The notes beneath the pieces were generated by a model that made no database searches, was not told the DNA's origin, and saw nothing but the letters and a program-made list of their open reading frames with translations. Shown here piece after piece: positions 12,705 to 23,376 of a DNA stretch of 64,000 bases (the stretch's first letter is position 1; each line of letters begins with the position of its first letter). The position numbers and the translations under genes were made by a program. The stretch comes from Guyanagaster necrorhizus (Eukaryota > Basidiomycota > Agaricomycetes > Agaricales > Physalacriaceae), in the NCBI RefSeq assembly GCF_019112545.1, contig NW_025064881.1, positions 1,648,591 to 1,712,590 on the forward strand. Direction: 5' to 3'.

Positions 12705-14555
12705 ATGCCTCCTGAACCAATATGAAAACCACATGCTAAATCTGAAAATCCATACAAGTGTACAAAACAAAAGAAGAAAGTTCCAATATACACATCATCA
12801 GCTCAGCCTCCAAAGCAGATCTCTTGCTCACACCTCACAACAGGAGACTGGCTCATAGTATTCAAATATGTTGATAACCATCCTTCCCATTGACATGCTG
12901 ACATTGTGGCATATTTTGCAAACCAAAAGGAAAGTGCACTGCTCTTTATCCAACTAACTCTTTTATAGAAACTGGCATCTCATACAAAAATCAAATAGCA
13001 TGCAAATAAGAACTCTAATGCATTATCATTCAAAAAGTCTTGCATTGTCACTTGACCTAATGTAGAGCATGCTGTTGCATTCTGGTATCAGAATATGCAG
13101 CTCCAAGATGAGACTGTGACTAGTGCAATGCTGATAGAGAAGCAAAATCTGATTGAAAATCTGATGAATATTCCAGAGAATCAGTGTTTGAAAAGAGAGG
13201 GATGGTTGAGGTCATTCTGTAAGGCATGAAAGATTTAGGAGATTCAGTAGCATAGAGAAGCAGACTCAGTGAATATGATGGCAGTAGAAAAAGAATATGT
13301 GTGCCTTCACAGTATTATGATGAAATATGTGATGTGGGACAGATAGAATATTGATAAATCTAGTCTTGTCATCTTTGCCATCTCAGATTGTACCCTGGCA
13401 TCTGGTCCTATGAGTGGATGGAAACAGAATAAGTTCTACATCATTATGTGTTTTGCTGTGAATGCAAATAGGAGTGAGCAGATGCCAGTTGTTTTCATTG
13501 AAAAGTCAAAGCAACTATGGTGTTTCAAAAAAAAGAGTCCAACAGTGATGGGACTCTATTATTGGAATAACAAGAAGGCCTGGATGATGAGTGAAATATT
13601 TACAGAGTGAGTGAAGATGTTTGATTTAAAGATGAAGAGGGAGATGCAACAGGTTCTGCTGACCTTAGACAACTTTTGAGGGCATTCCATTGCTTATACA
13701 CTCCATAACACAAAGCTGGAGTTCTTTAAGCTCAACATGACTCCATATGTCCAGCTGCTAGATGCTGGTATTATCCACTGCTTCAAGGCACACTATCAGA
13801 ATGCCATATGTATCCATACACTTGATCTTGATGATCTTAGAGAGTCTGAGATCTTTAAGCTTGATCTTCTTGAAGCTATAACTATTGCTCATCATGCTTG
13901 GGCAAATTTCAGCAGTGAAATGATAGCAAACTGTTGGAAACACACTGGTATAATGCCTGACAATGCACCTGAATCACAGTTCACCACACCATCCAATGAT
14001 TTCTAAGACACCTCACTCCTCAAGTCTGCATGAAACCTTATTCATGACTTTGCCTCAACAGACAAATATATGCTTCCAGGAATTGAACAGGCATTGCAGG
14101 ATCTGCTTGGAAACCAATATGCTGATGCTAACTGGTGTCCTGCTTTTATGGCTGTTATGAATGCAGAGAACAATGTTGGTAAAGCACTGGAGGCAGTCAA
14201 TCAGTTGGCTCCTTCATCACAGTCAAAAATGAACACATCTTTCACCCAAATTGCCTCCATTTAACAGCTCCAGACAGCAGAGATAATGTTGAAGGATTAC
14301 CTTGTCAAATTAAAACAACAAAATCACATGTTTGGTCCCATTCCAACTATTGAAGAGATAGTTAGCCCTATTGCAGAAGAGTATACTAAAGATCTCAAGG
14401 TGATGCCAACAGATGAGGAGATTGTTGCTGCTGTCAAGCATAATATTGCAGTAGAAAATAGGGAAATAACTGACATTGATAATGATGAGGAGAAAGAGAA
14501 GGGTGAGGAAGAACAGACCTTAATAACTACAAGAGAAGGATTTGAGCTTATTTGA
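12705..14555 (+). pseudogene. Degenerate pogo-family transposase
   Basis: A frame starting at ATG 12705 (MPPEP) encodes a lysine-rich N-terminus, a CENP-B/Tc5-like helix-turn-helix region (about 12790-13290) and a DDE domain. The DDE part shows CFAVNANRSEQMPVVFI (13452-13502), LLTLDNF with GHS after it (13657-13686), and TPYVQLLDAGIIHCFKAHY (13741-13797), with the second and third catalytic aspartates visible. The first aspartate block is blurred (NIDKSSLVIFA). A lysine/glutamate-rich tail ends at 14553. More than eight in-frame stops occur, several at arginine or tryptophan positions, so no active protein is expected. Confidence 0.82.
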
Positions 14556-14768
14556 AAGCTGAAGGTATTTTGTGTTTCACAAGGTGACTAGGGTGGATTA
14601 GTACTATAGCTGAGGAAGTTGAGAGGAGTATTATTCAAGAAGATGCATGGAAAGCTGACTCAAAAGCCACTGACAGCATTTTGGGGCAATGATGATATTG
14701 TCACATATGTCACATGTCACATCACATGCTATTTTGGTTCTGCATAAATCTATAAATGCATATGGTTT

Positions 14769-15104
14769 TCTAAGAAAGTGACGCGCGTTTGTAGCACCTA
14801 ATAGATTATGCTGTTAGCTATAACGTAGACCTCACACAGCGTAGCAATAAGCAGAAACGCGATGTTGTATTCACTGTACCTAATAGATTATGCTGTTAGC
14901 TATAATGTAGACTACAGAGTACCAATCAGTGACATAAACGAAGTAATATAAGTAGATACTCACCCTCACACAGCATAGCGATAAGCAGAAATGCGGTGAG
15001 GGTGCTCGACAGACCGTATTCAATATATATAGTCCATCCCGACATAAAGGGGTATCGAGCTTGGCCGGCGGGATATGACGGAGCTCCTGCTTGCTAATCC
15101 AACA
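14769..15104 (-). repeat. 3' LTR of the copia element, with an 82-bp internal duplication
   Basis: 336 bp, against 254 bp for the partner LTR. The extra 82 bp arise because a 34-bp segment at 14797-14830 recurs at 14879-14912. The stretch between them (14831-14878) resembles sequence found once further inside the LTR at about 14961-15000. Outside this the two LTRs are nearly identical. Confidence 0.9.
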
Positions 15105-15119
15105 CTCCCCCTCAAGCAG

Positions 15120-18100
15120 AGCGAAGTTCAAGCTCAGTAGCAAAGTGCTTCACCTTGGCTGAAGGTAAAGGCTTGGTGAGAGCATCGGCAACCATGTCCT
15201 CAGTGGGACAGTAAACAAGATGAAGGGAGCCTTCACTGATGACCCAGCGAATGAAGTGGAAGCGAATGTCGATATGCTTGGTTCAGGCATGATACTGATG
15301 ATCTTTTGAGAGCACAATAGCAGACTGATTGTCTGAGAATAAAGTTGTAGCCTCAGTAATCAGTGAGAAAACCTGAGAGAGCAGACTGTGAAGCCAGAGC
15401 GCCTCCTTCAATGCATGAGTTGCAGCCACGTATTCAGACTCGGTGGTTGAAAGCAAGACAATCTCCTGCTTTTTAGACGATCATGAAACAGCTTCACCAT
15501 TCAGCATGAAAGCGTACCCAGTAATGGCATGCCTATCCTCTGCCATGCTCCTGTCAGCATCCACATAACCATGCAAAACCTTTCCGTTTCCCCCAAATGT
15601 CAGCCGGTAATCTCTCGTGCCCTTCAGGTAGCGAAAGATGTGCTTTACAGCCTTCCAATGAGCCTCTGCAGCAGCCATTGAATATTTCAAGACTGTTGTC
15701 ATGGCAAATGCGATATCAGGGCATGTCCCAAGCATAATCCAGATCAAGGAGCCAACAGACTCCTTGTAAGGGACATCTCTCATGGCTGCAATTTCTCGGG
15801 TGGAGGCTGGTGCAGGAAAGGAAGACAAACAGAGATTAATATCCATTGGTGTAGAGACTGGTTTGAGGTCTTCAAAGCCATAGCGACGAACAATGGCATC
15901 GATGTACGAGCATTGGGAAAGAGAAACGGAGCGTGACTCACAGTCACGCATGATCTCGATGCCGAGAATCCAGTGCAGCTCCCCCAAATCCATGACTTCC
16001 ACGTATTTTGCCATACCTTCCTTTATCTCTCACACTAGACGCAATGATGATGCTGCGATGGTGCAGTCGTCAACATGGACAGTAATGATAGTCAAGTTTC
16101 GGCCCTCCTGCTTGTAAAACACGGCTTGATCAACGTCACACTGCTTGAATCCCAGCTGCACCACCAAAATCTCAACGAGACGTTGATACCAGCGACGACC
16201 ACTCTGCTTCAAACCATACAGAGTCTTTATGAGACGGCAGACTTGACCAGGATGGGAGCCAGGCTCAGGATAGCCAGGAGGTTGACACATGTAAATGATT
16301 TCTTCGTTGGTGAGCTTTCCATTCAAGTATGCGCCCTTGATATCGACTTGATGGAGCTCTAGGTCGAGTGCCGCAGCCATAGCAAGGATTGAACGGATAG
16401 ATGCAAGCCTTGCAACAGGGGCATAAGTGTCGAAGTAGTCGACGCCAGGTACTTGTGAGAACCCTTGTGCTACCAAGTGAGCCTTGAACTTGACTATGCC
16501 TCCCTCAGCGTCCTTCTTGATTCGAAAGACCCACTTTGAGCCCACGACATTTGCTCCAACTGGTTTTTCGACAATTTTCCAAGTCCCTGCAGTCTTCAAT
16601 ATTGCAAGCTCTTCCTGTATTGCACCTTCCCACAAAGGCCAATCAGGCTGACGCTTTGCTTCAGCTAGACTGCATGGCTCTAAGGCTTCTGCATCGGCTG
16701 TTGAAATGGCCATGGCATACTCCTCAAGGAAGTCAGCATCCTCGAGTATCATCAACCAATCTGCCTCTCCTTCTCCCTCAAACTCGAGAGGTTCGTTGTT
16801 TTCATTGGCAACTGGTAACTGAACACCAACAGGTACCACAGGATCACTTGGGCATGCTGATACACTGCCTTTGCTGGAGATGAGGTCCAGCATCCACTGG
16901 CTAGGCTTTCGAGTGTGTCCGGAACGGGTTTCTTCAACTATGGGTTGGACTGTAGGCTGGGCTTCGGGGGTAGATGACCTGTGATAGCTTTGCAGTAGGT
17001 GGATTGGGCTGAGTTTTTGGCATTGACAGAATCTTGTGTAGTTCAATGTCTTCCTCCTCTTCAAGATCGTCAGTGGCAATACAAGTTGTGTCGAAATAGA
17101 CATTTCACTCGATGGACACCGTCTTGCTCTCTGTCCAGTAGACACAGGATCCATTACTTGTTTCGTCGAATCCAATCCACTGACCTTCACATACGTGGCC
17201 ATCCAGCTTCATAGCCTTAGTCTCAAGGCATACCCAGCATTTCTCTCCCCATTCCTGCAACCCTTTAGATCTGGCTTCTTCCCTGTGACAGCTTCATAAG
17301 GAGTCATTCCATCTAGAGCCTTTGTCGATATTCTGTTGAGGACCCAGATAGCATGGCGAACAGCCTCAGCCCATAGGAAGTGAGGTAAGCCGCTTGAATG
17401 CAGCATAGCCCTGACTTTTTCGATAACTGTGCAATTATACCTTTCAGCCACCCCATTATGCTGTGGCATATCATGCACAGTCATCTTCGTTGCCATGCCA
17501 GCATTTTTCAGATGCAAGACAAACACTTTGTTGAAGTATTCACCTCCACGGTCTGAATGGAGGATTTTTACAGGGCGATCATGCTGAGTGCAGATGCGAG
17601 CTTCATAGGCTTTGTATGCTGTGAAAGCTTCGCTCTTCTGGCATAAGAATTCAAGATAAGCCCAACGAGTGCTGTCATCAATGAAAGAGATGAAGTAACA
17701 GCATTTACGCAGGGATTTTACAGATGCAGGTCCCCATAAATCAGAGTGAATTTCACCTCCAATATCGGTTGCATGTTCTCCCCCTCGAGCCTTAGACACT
17801 GGCTTTCATGTAGCTTTAGCATAGACACATGACTCGCAGAACCGTGGTTCTCCAGATGACTTGTCGAGCTTTACTCCGGTCACAAAGCCTTTTTCAACCA
17901 GACGGCGAGCAACTTCAGGTGAAATGTGGCCCATGCAGCAGTGCAATTGGTCTAGAGTAAGCACCTCCTCAGCTGTCCCAGCCAAATCTCCCTCATGACG
18001 AACCCAATATAGGCCACCATCATCTTTTGGGACAACCCCAACAACCTTTCCATCTGATGCACGGATAGTGCATTTTCCGCCACCGAAAGTCAACTCAAAA

Positions 18101-18480
18101 CCAAGATCGTCAAGTCAGCCAACTGAAATGAGTGTATAGCCAACTTCGGGAGAGTACATGACCTCGGTGAGTTGCAGATTGCTCGCATTTGCACCATTTG
18201 GCACATCAATGCTCATCACGCCCTTTTCAGCTGCAGAAAATTTTTGAGTGTTCGCAGCATGGAATGCCTTGGGCAGGACAGACTGGAACGAGTTGAAATC
18301 ATCGTGGTAAGAGGAAATATGGCATGTACAGCCGGAGTCATAGAGTTCAGTATGAATTTGAACATCGGGTGAGTTTACAGTGTTGGTAACAGCTGCAACT
18401 GACTCTTCAGAAGCAGATACATCCTCCAAGGTCGGCATACCAGATGTGGCATCCGATTGCTTGTCAACAAAGGAGTTCAC
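15120..18480 (-). pseudogene. pol: Copia pol: protease, integrase, RT, RNase H with a few stops
   Basis: On the minus strand: protease (YDSGCTCHIS, near 18340), GAG-pre-integrase zinc region with H...H and CESCVYAKAT (about 17810-17960), integrase core (about 17370-17790; SDLWGPASV, HSDRGGEYF, NGVAERYN), reverse transcriptase (16030-16720; VDIKGAYLNG, RLIKTLYGLKQ, and VHVDD in place of the usual YVDD) and RNase H (about 15200-15560). In-frame stops separate the blocks at 18112-18114, 17803-17805, 16027-16029 and 15478-15480. Two frame changes around 17240 and 17000 compensate each other. The damage is slight compared with the gypsy copies. Confidence 0.88.
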
Positions 18481-18486
18481 ATCACT

Positions 18487-19386
18487 CTAGTCAACATCTG
18501 AGGACAATGCACTGCTCAGCTCATCCCATGACTCATCACCAACCTCCGAAAAAAGGTCAGTACCATCGTCTTCATCCCCCGAGTCTTCTGATAAGCCCTC
18601 AACTTCAGACTCGTCTGACTCAGAAACTGCAGCCAGCGATGGCATGTCGCTAGCATCATCAACTCTGAATGCACCGCTGGCTTCCCAGTCCGAATCCGAT
18701 GATTTCTCAGCCACATTGGCTATTTCACCCTTCAATCCAGAGGCCTTGCTGTCATTGTCTGATGACTTTTTCTTGGGGCATTTGTTTTTGAAGTATCCTT
18801 CTTTCCCACATCCCCAGCACAATTTCTTGCCGGGTTTCTTGCCCTTCTTATTGCCACCTGAGCTTGATGAAACAGACATGGCTTCATCTTGTTCCGAGTC
18901 CTTTCCCTTTCCAGACTGCTGACTACGCTTGGCTCACTCGCACTCCAGTCGGTCGTATTCCTCGGAAATAGCATGGATCAGGTTCTTGGAATCGACTTCC
19001 TTGTTGGAACTAAAGAGCTTTGCCGCCGTAAGGAGAGTCGATGCATGCTTGGCAAGATAGGGAGGGATAGAGATGAGAATCATTGAGCGGTAATCCTTTT
19101 CTTCGATGATGACACCGATGGAAGCTAATGACTCCTGTTTCATTGACAGACTGTCAAGAAACTCGCGAACATTGCCTTTGGCCAGGCAATGCGACTCCAT
19201 AAACTGCTGCTGAAGGTCGGTTTGTGCATAGCCGCTCTTATCGGTAAACTCTTTTTCAATCTTTGACCAGGCTACAGCAACTGTGGGAAGATGCTGAATC
19301 TTCATAGCGACTGAGTCAGGGATCTTCAAGAGCAGGAGGTTCTTGGCTACAGCCTCATCTTTCTCCCATTCATCTAGCTCAGCCAT
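18487..19386 (-). pseudogene. gag: Copia gag with one internal stop
   Basis: From ATG at 19386 on the minus strand (MAELDEWEKDEAVAKNLLLL) the frame encodes a typical UBN2-like copia gag core of about 150 residues. It meets a TGA at 18931-18933 and continues in the same frame through a lysine-rich region and a zinc knuckle (CWGCGKEGYFKNKC, near 18795-18840). The histidine of the CCHC knuckle is tyrosine, probably a CAC to TAC change. An acidic Ser/Asp/Glu tail follows. The TGA is consistent with a mutated CGA arginine codon. An earlier start further 5' on the minus strand is possible but not obvious. Confidence 0.82.
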
Positions 19387-19618
19387 GAGAGCTGTTGTGG
19401 GTGCAGTGAGAGAGGGTTTGGGCTTGGATCCATCAAAGTGATCTCATTTCCCTTTGGCTTGAACACCAGTGGAAAAGCAGAGGTAGAAGATGGACCAGTT
19501 GTCACCAGACGTGTTCAGTGTGGGGATGTTCAATGGTAGGCCTGTAGTCAAGGCAGCAATAGCAGAAGTCATTTGAGTATGAAGGATGGGATAGAGTAAT
19601 TCTCGGAGCCGTATAACC

Positions 19619-19872
19619 TCTAAGAAAGTGACGCGCGTTTGTAGCACCTAATAGATTATGCTGTTAGCTATAACGTAGACTACAGAGTACCAATCAGTGA
19701 TATAAACGAAGTAATATAAGTAGATACTCACCCTCACACAGCATAGCGATAAGCAGAAACGTGATGAGGGTGCTCGACAGACCGTATTCAATATATATAG
19801 TCCATCCCGATATAAAGGGGTATTGAGCTTGGCCAGCGGGATACGATGGAGCTCCTGCTTGCTAATCCAACA
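19619..19872 (-). repeat. 5' LTR of the copia element (short form)
   Basis: 254 bp, ending at 19872 just before the GGTTT duplication. It lacks the 82-bp duplication present in the other LTR. It differs from the shared part of that LTR only at scattered transitions, for example GATATAAACG against GACATAAACG. Confidence 0.9.
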
Positions 19873-19919
19873 GGTTTTGGTGTCTTCCAACCATATGCAT
19901 TGTGAAATAGTTAACTGTA

Positions 19920-20361
19920 TTATGATGTTTCTATCTTCTTCTTAGATTAACCCCTATTTATGCTTAGTCAGAGCATTTAGACCAGTGCTTAGGACTGTGA
20001 GAGAGGCTTAGTCAGCACAACAAGCCAATCTGTTATTGTCCTCCAATGTAATGATCAGCTCTTGATGATGCACAATCAATCTTTTGTGGATAATAGCAAT
20101 ACCCAAGAACAATGATCACAAGGACTTAGAAATGCATAATAGATAGCCCTATATTTAACTAGGCAGTGTATAGTATATAAGTAGGATAGCTCTCACTGGT
20201 ATAACCCCAGCTTTGAGCTAAAGTTTATTCATCTCATTCTACTCTTGAGCTACTTCTAAGACCTTGAAGCATTTAGTCAACAGAACACAACAAGTGAACT
20301 CTAGTGCAAAGATTTGAATGTGAAACCACACTAGTTTATCACATGCAGCTTAAGTCTAACA
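19920..20361 (+). repeat. LTR of the truncated gypsy copy, separated from it by the pogo insertion
   Basis: Starts TTATGATG directly after the TA duplication and ends GTCTAACA. Its opening part (TTAGATTAACCCCTATTTATGCTTAGTCAGAGC) parallels the LTRs at 1749, 9748 and 22087. It is the 3' LTR belonging to 10930-12434; joining the two restores GAGGTAATATTATGATG, the expected polypurine tract and LTR junction. Confidence 0.85.
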
Positions 20362-22086
20362 TCAAAAAGCTAGTCTTACAGGAGTATTAATAGTCTAAAT
20401 TAAGCTAGGATAGAGAATACTATATTAAAAAATGCAAAATCTGCCAATGGAAAAAAGCATCAACTCAACCACATGCAGCACTATTACATCCAAACAAAAT
20501 CCCACATATACTTTGAACACACATTTTGATTGACATGATAACTAGACTATCTGACTGCAATAGTTATGATGTGATCTTAGTCATCATTGATTGCTTCTCA
20601 AAGGTGATCATTTCAATCATGTGTTTAACAGAATTAGTATTAGAGAGTTGGGCCAAGATCTTATATAATAAAGTTTATACTAAATATGACATGCCACAAG
20701 TCATTATTTCTGACCAGAAACTGCAATTTATCTCTGTTAGACCCAAGTAGCATATGATTATAAACACATGATAAACTGATGTCACTTCACACTTTGAGTG
20801 AGAGCATCAGAGTCCACTGATGTGTGTATTGATCAACGTGTGTCAAAACCTTGAGATTGGCTCAAGAATGAAATGGTATAAAGATAAACTTTAGCTCAAA
20901 GCTGGGGATTTTCAGCAAGAGCAAGCTATCTTATATACTACAGATGCTACTGCTATAAATATGACTATTTATTATGTGTTCATATACTATTGTCCTTGTT
21001 GTCCTTGAGCATCTTAATGTCCTTCAATAGGGCAATTATGTGTTGTTGGGCAACTATGTTGTGTCAAAAGATAATGACTGACTGGGCTTGTTATGATGAC
21101 AAAGCCAGTCTCATGGTCTTAAGCACCAGTGCATAGATGCTCTGACTAAGCTTAAATAGGGGTAAAAAGAAGCAAAAAGGTGAAGAAATCATAACAATCT
21201 CTAAGTTTCTTGACTATTTGTATTGTCTATTGAACATTTGTCATAATACTTCCATGGCATACTATCTACAGACCAACAGCCAAATAGAACAAGAAAATCA
21301 GAAAATCAAAAAGTATCTTTATCTTTTTATCAACTATTGACAAGATGATTAGGTCAAATAGCTCACTCTCACTGCCTTCTAGCATAATAACTGCATTTAT
21401 TCTGCCATGAGAAAGACCCTCTTCTTCATCAACCATGGCCAACATCTTAATATTTCCCATACTGAACACATCTATACAACCACATCTGCATTCTCTGATT
21501 TCACATGCACAATATCCAAAATTCATAAAGAAACCCAAACTGCCCTTGAAAAAGCAGCATCCTCTATAAAGTGACAATATGATAAGTGTCATGCCTCTGC
21601 TCATATCTATAATATCTCTGACAAGATTTGATTAGACACCACCAATCTTCATCTCTCTCATCTCAAACAGAAACTTGCCAATAAGCAGATAGGCCTCTTT
21701 TCTATTATCACCAAAGTTGAAGCTTCACATATAAACTCCATCTCTCTACCATATGAAAAATTCATGACATCTTTAACAAAACCCTTCTTACACTCTTTAT
21801 TGCTCTTACATGCTCTAATCAAGAACAACCCTCACTATTAGCACCAGAATTGATTGATGAGAAACACTATGAAATTGACCATATTCTTGATCATTATCTA
21901 TAAAAAATTTATGCATGTGGTAAAGGACTAATGATGACTGTAGATTATCTAGTTAGTTGGAAGGGCTACAGCCCTGAATCTAATTAATAGGTCAATGAAA
22001 AACATATGAATGCTGATGACACTATCTGAGACTATGAATTATCTCTAAATTAAGCCATTAGGATGATGATCTTAAGGAGGAGGTAA
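20362..22086 (+). mobile_element. Third gypsy fragment: integrase to chromodomain, interrupted by a solo LTR
   Basis: Plus-strand integrase begins inside the zinc finger (KELVLQEY-like, then KKCKICQWKK with an intact CxxC). It continues through the DDE core (VLILIDMITRL region, ISDQ) and breaks at 20734. It resumes at 21197 with KFLD and runs to a chromodomain-like end (VDYLVSWKGYSPESN, about 21935-21985) and the purine tract CTTAAGGAGGAGG. Many stops. This copy has the least damaged CxxC motif and so serves as a reference for the deletion in the complete element. Confidence 0.82.
20735..21196 (-). repeat. Solo gypsy LTR with ATCTC target duplication
   Basis: A 462-bp sequence begins TGTTAGACCC and ends ATAACA; its reverse complement begins TGTTATGATTTCTTC and matches the gypsy LTR family. 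ATCTC is present at 20730-20734 and 21197-21201. Removing the LTR rejoins the integrase frame (TTTATCTCT|AAGTTTCTT). No internal element sequence is left, so this is a solo LTR, normally produced by recombination between the two LTRs of a full element. Confidence 0.92.
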
Positions 22087-22537
22087 TGTTATGATTTTTC
22101 TACATTTTCTTCACTTTAACCTCTATTTATACTTAGTCAGAGTATCTACACTGGTGCTTAAGACCATAGGACCAGCTTAGTCATCACAACAAGCCAAGTC
22201 TGTCATTGTCTTCTGATGCAACAATACCTCTTGACAATGCTCAATAACTCTTTTGTAGATGGTAGTGATGCTTGAGGACAAAGAGCATAAAGACTTAAAA
22301 GGACACAATTAGTAGTAGTATATTTATCTCAAAGGATGAGTAGTATATAAGTAGAGTAGCTCTCACTGTGTATCTCTAGCTTCAAGCTAAAGTTTATATC
22401 TTCACCATTCTACTTTGAGCCTCTTGTAATGGCCTTGGAACATACAGACACATATAGTGAACTCAGGCATGACTGTACAAATATGATACAGCACTTGTTT
22501 ATCATGTGTTTTGGTCACATGTCACTTGGACTTAACA
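22087..22537 (+). repeat. 3' LTR of the third gypsy fragment
   Basis: Starts TGTTATGATTTTTC after the polypurine tract and ends CTTAACA; 451 bp. It shares the start, the CTTAGTCAGAG block and the AGCTAAAGTTTAT block with the other gypsy LTRs. No convincing flanking duplication partner is in the window because the 5' end is missing. Confidence 0.85.
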
Positions 22538-23250
22538 AACTGCCAATCTCAGATATCAAGGCTCTGTCTCTTCTCTCTGTTGTCAGTAATTTCTGTTGCC
22601 TGGTGAGGTATCACCTCTTTTTGCATCTCACAAAGGCTCATTCAAATAGTCTCTGGCCTCACCACCTCTAACCAAATCTCATATAGTATTATCACACTGT
22701 TATTGTACAAGTCACTAGTGATTTTTTGTTGCCCTCTCACCTCTCCCCTGTATTATTATATAGCCATTCACACACAATCAGATTGAGGCAGTCTTTAAGG
22801 CTCTCATTGTAGCCAGTTATGTCCTATTCCTCAAGCAAGCAGCAGAGGTCTGTGGATTTAACACATAACTATTCATATTATTAATGTTTATGTACCTTTT
22901 GGGGATTTATTTAATAGTGATTTTTACATTGTTACGCATAGAGATTACTATGGGGTCATGTGACTCTCCGAGACTTCCGAGTTCCTGCTGCAGACCTGGT
23001 CTTCACCGCTATCCATGGGAAAATAATCAGGGGTCCTTATGCAGCTGGATAAATGACAAAGCACGAAATGTAGCGACCCACAGAGACTCCGGGCCATCGT
23101 TAGGACGAAGAATCTGATGTGCCAAATGCTAGGTATTTTCGGTGATGGATTCGACGTGCGCCACTGAAATTGTTGGCAGAAGTCAGTCATCGGATGACTG
23201 GTGGGTCAGCCGACAATGTCTGCCATCGTGAGTAAGCCAAACGCTATTCT
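22538..23250. other. Transition from repeat block to host DNA, no gene seen
   Basis: 22538-22935 is AT-rich and nearly free of CG, like the transposons, but contains no recognisable domain; it is probably an old repeat remnant. From about 22936 (GTTACGCATAGAG) CG dinucleotides become frequent and the composition matches the host genes. No coding region was found before the quinone oxidoreductase. Confidence 0.6.
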
Positions 23251-23255
23251 GACGC

Positions 23256-23262
23256 TATATAA
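23256..23262 (+). promoter_or_regulatory. Probable TATA box of the quinone oxidoreductase gene
   Basis: TATATAA (in GACGCTATATAAGTATCC) lies 115-121 bp upstream of the start codon at 23377, a normal distance for a fungal TATA element. Confidence 0.45.
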
Positions 23263-23376
23263 GTATCCACATCCACTGATCCAATGATGTTCCTTACCCT
23301 CCCTTCTGCTCTTATAAGGTCCATCACTGCTCGTCGAGCTACGCAAATATATCGACACTTTTCCACGCACTACAAC

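Larger units (their letters stand above)
14769..19872 (-). mobile_element. Ty1/copia element inside the pogo transposon (5.1 kb)
   Basis: Two LTR copies (14769-15104 and 19619-19872) flank a minus-strand gag-pol region in copia order: gag, protease, integrase, reverse transcriptase, RNase H. The pentamer GGTTT at 14764-14768 and 19873-19877 is the target duplication, and joining the flanks restores a continuous pogo end. On the minus strand the LTR starts TGTTGG; its 3' end is less certain because TCTAAG is shared by both borders. A polypurine tract (TGAGGGGGAG on the minus strand) precedes the 3' LTR. Base composition is host-like with frequent CpG, unlike the surrounding elements. Confidence 0.93.
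12437..19917 (+). mobile_element. pogo-type (Tc1/mariner superfamily) DNA transposon, split by a copia element
   Basis: The left end CAGTTGACTATCTCACAATG and the right end form imperfect terminal inverted repeats; the reverse complement of the right end is CAGTTAACTATTTCACAATG. TA dinucleotides at 12435-12436 and 19918-19919 are the expected target duplication. The interior holds a decayed transposase (12705-14555). A Ty1/copia element at 14769-19872 interrupts the 3' part. Removing it leaves about 2.4 kb, a normal size for fungal pogo/Fot1 relatives. CpG is depleted. Confidence 0.88.

Noticed and set aside
1..22537. Classic ascomycete-type RIP as the sole cause of the stops
   Set aside because: Stops come from CGA to TGA as well as TGG to TGA and TAG, and the strongest signal is CpG loss, so a pure CpA-targeted RIP is not supported; context counting was not possible here.
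22429..22671. 80-codon plus-strand frame
   Set aside because: Starts inside a gypsy LTR and runs into CpG-poor filler; no domain.
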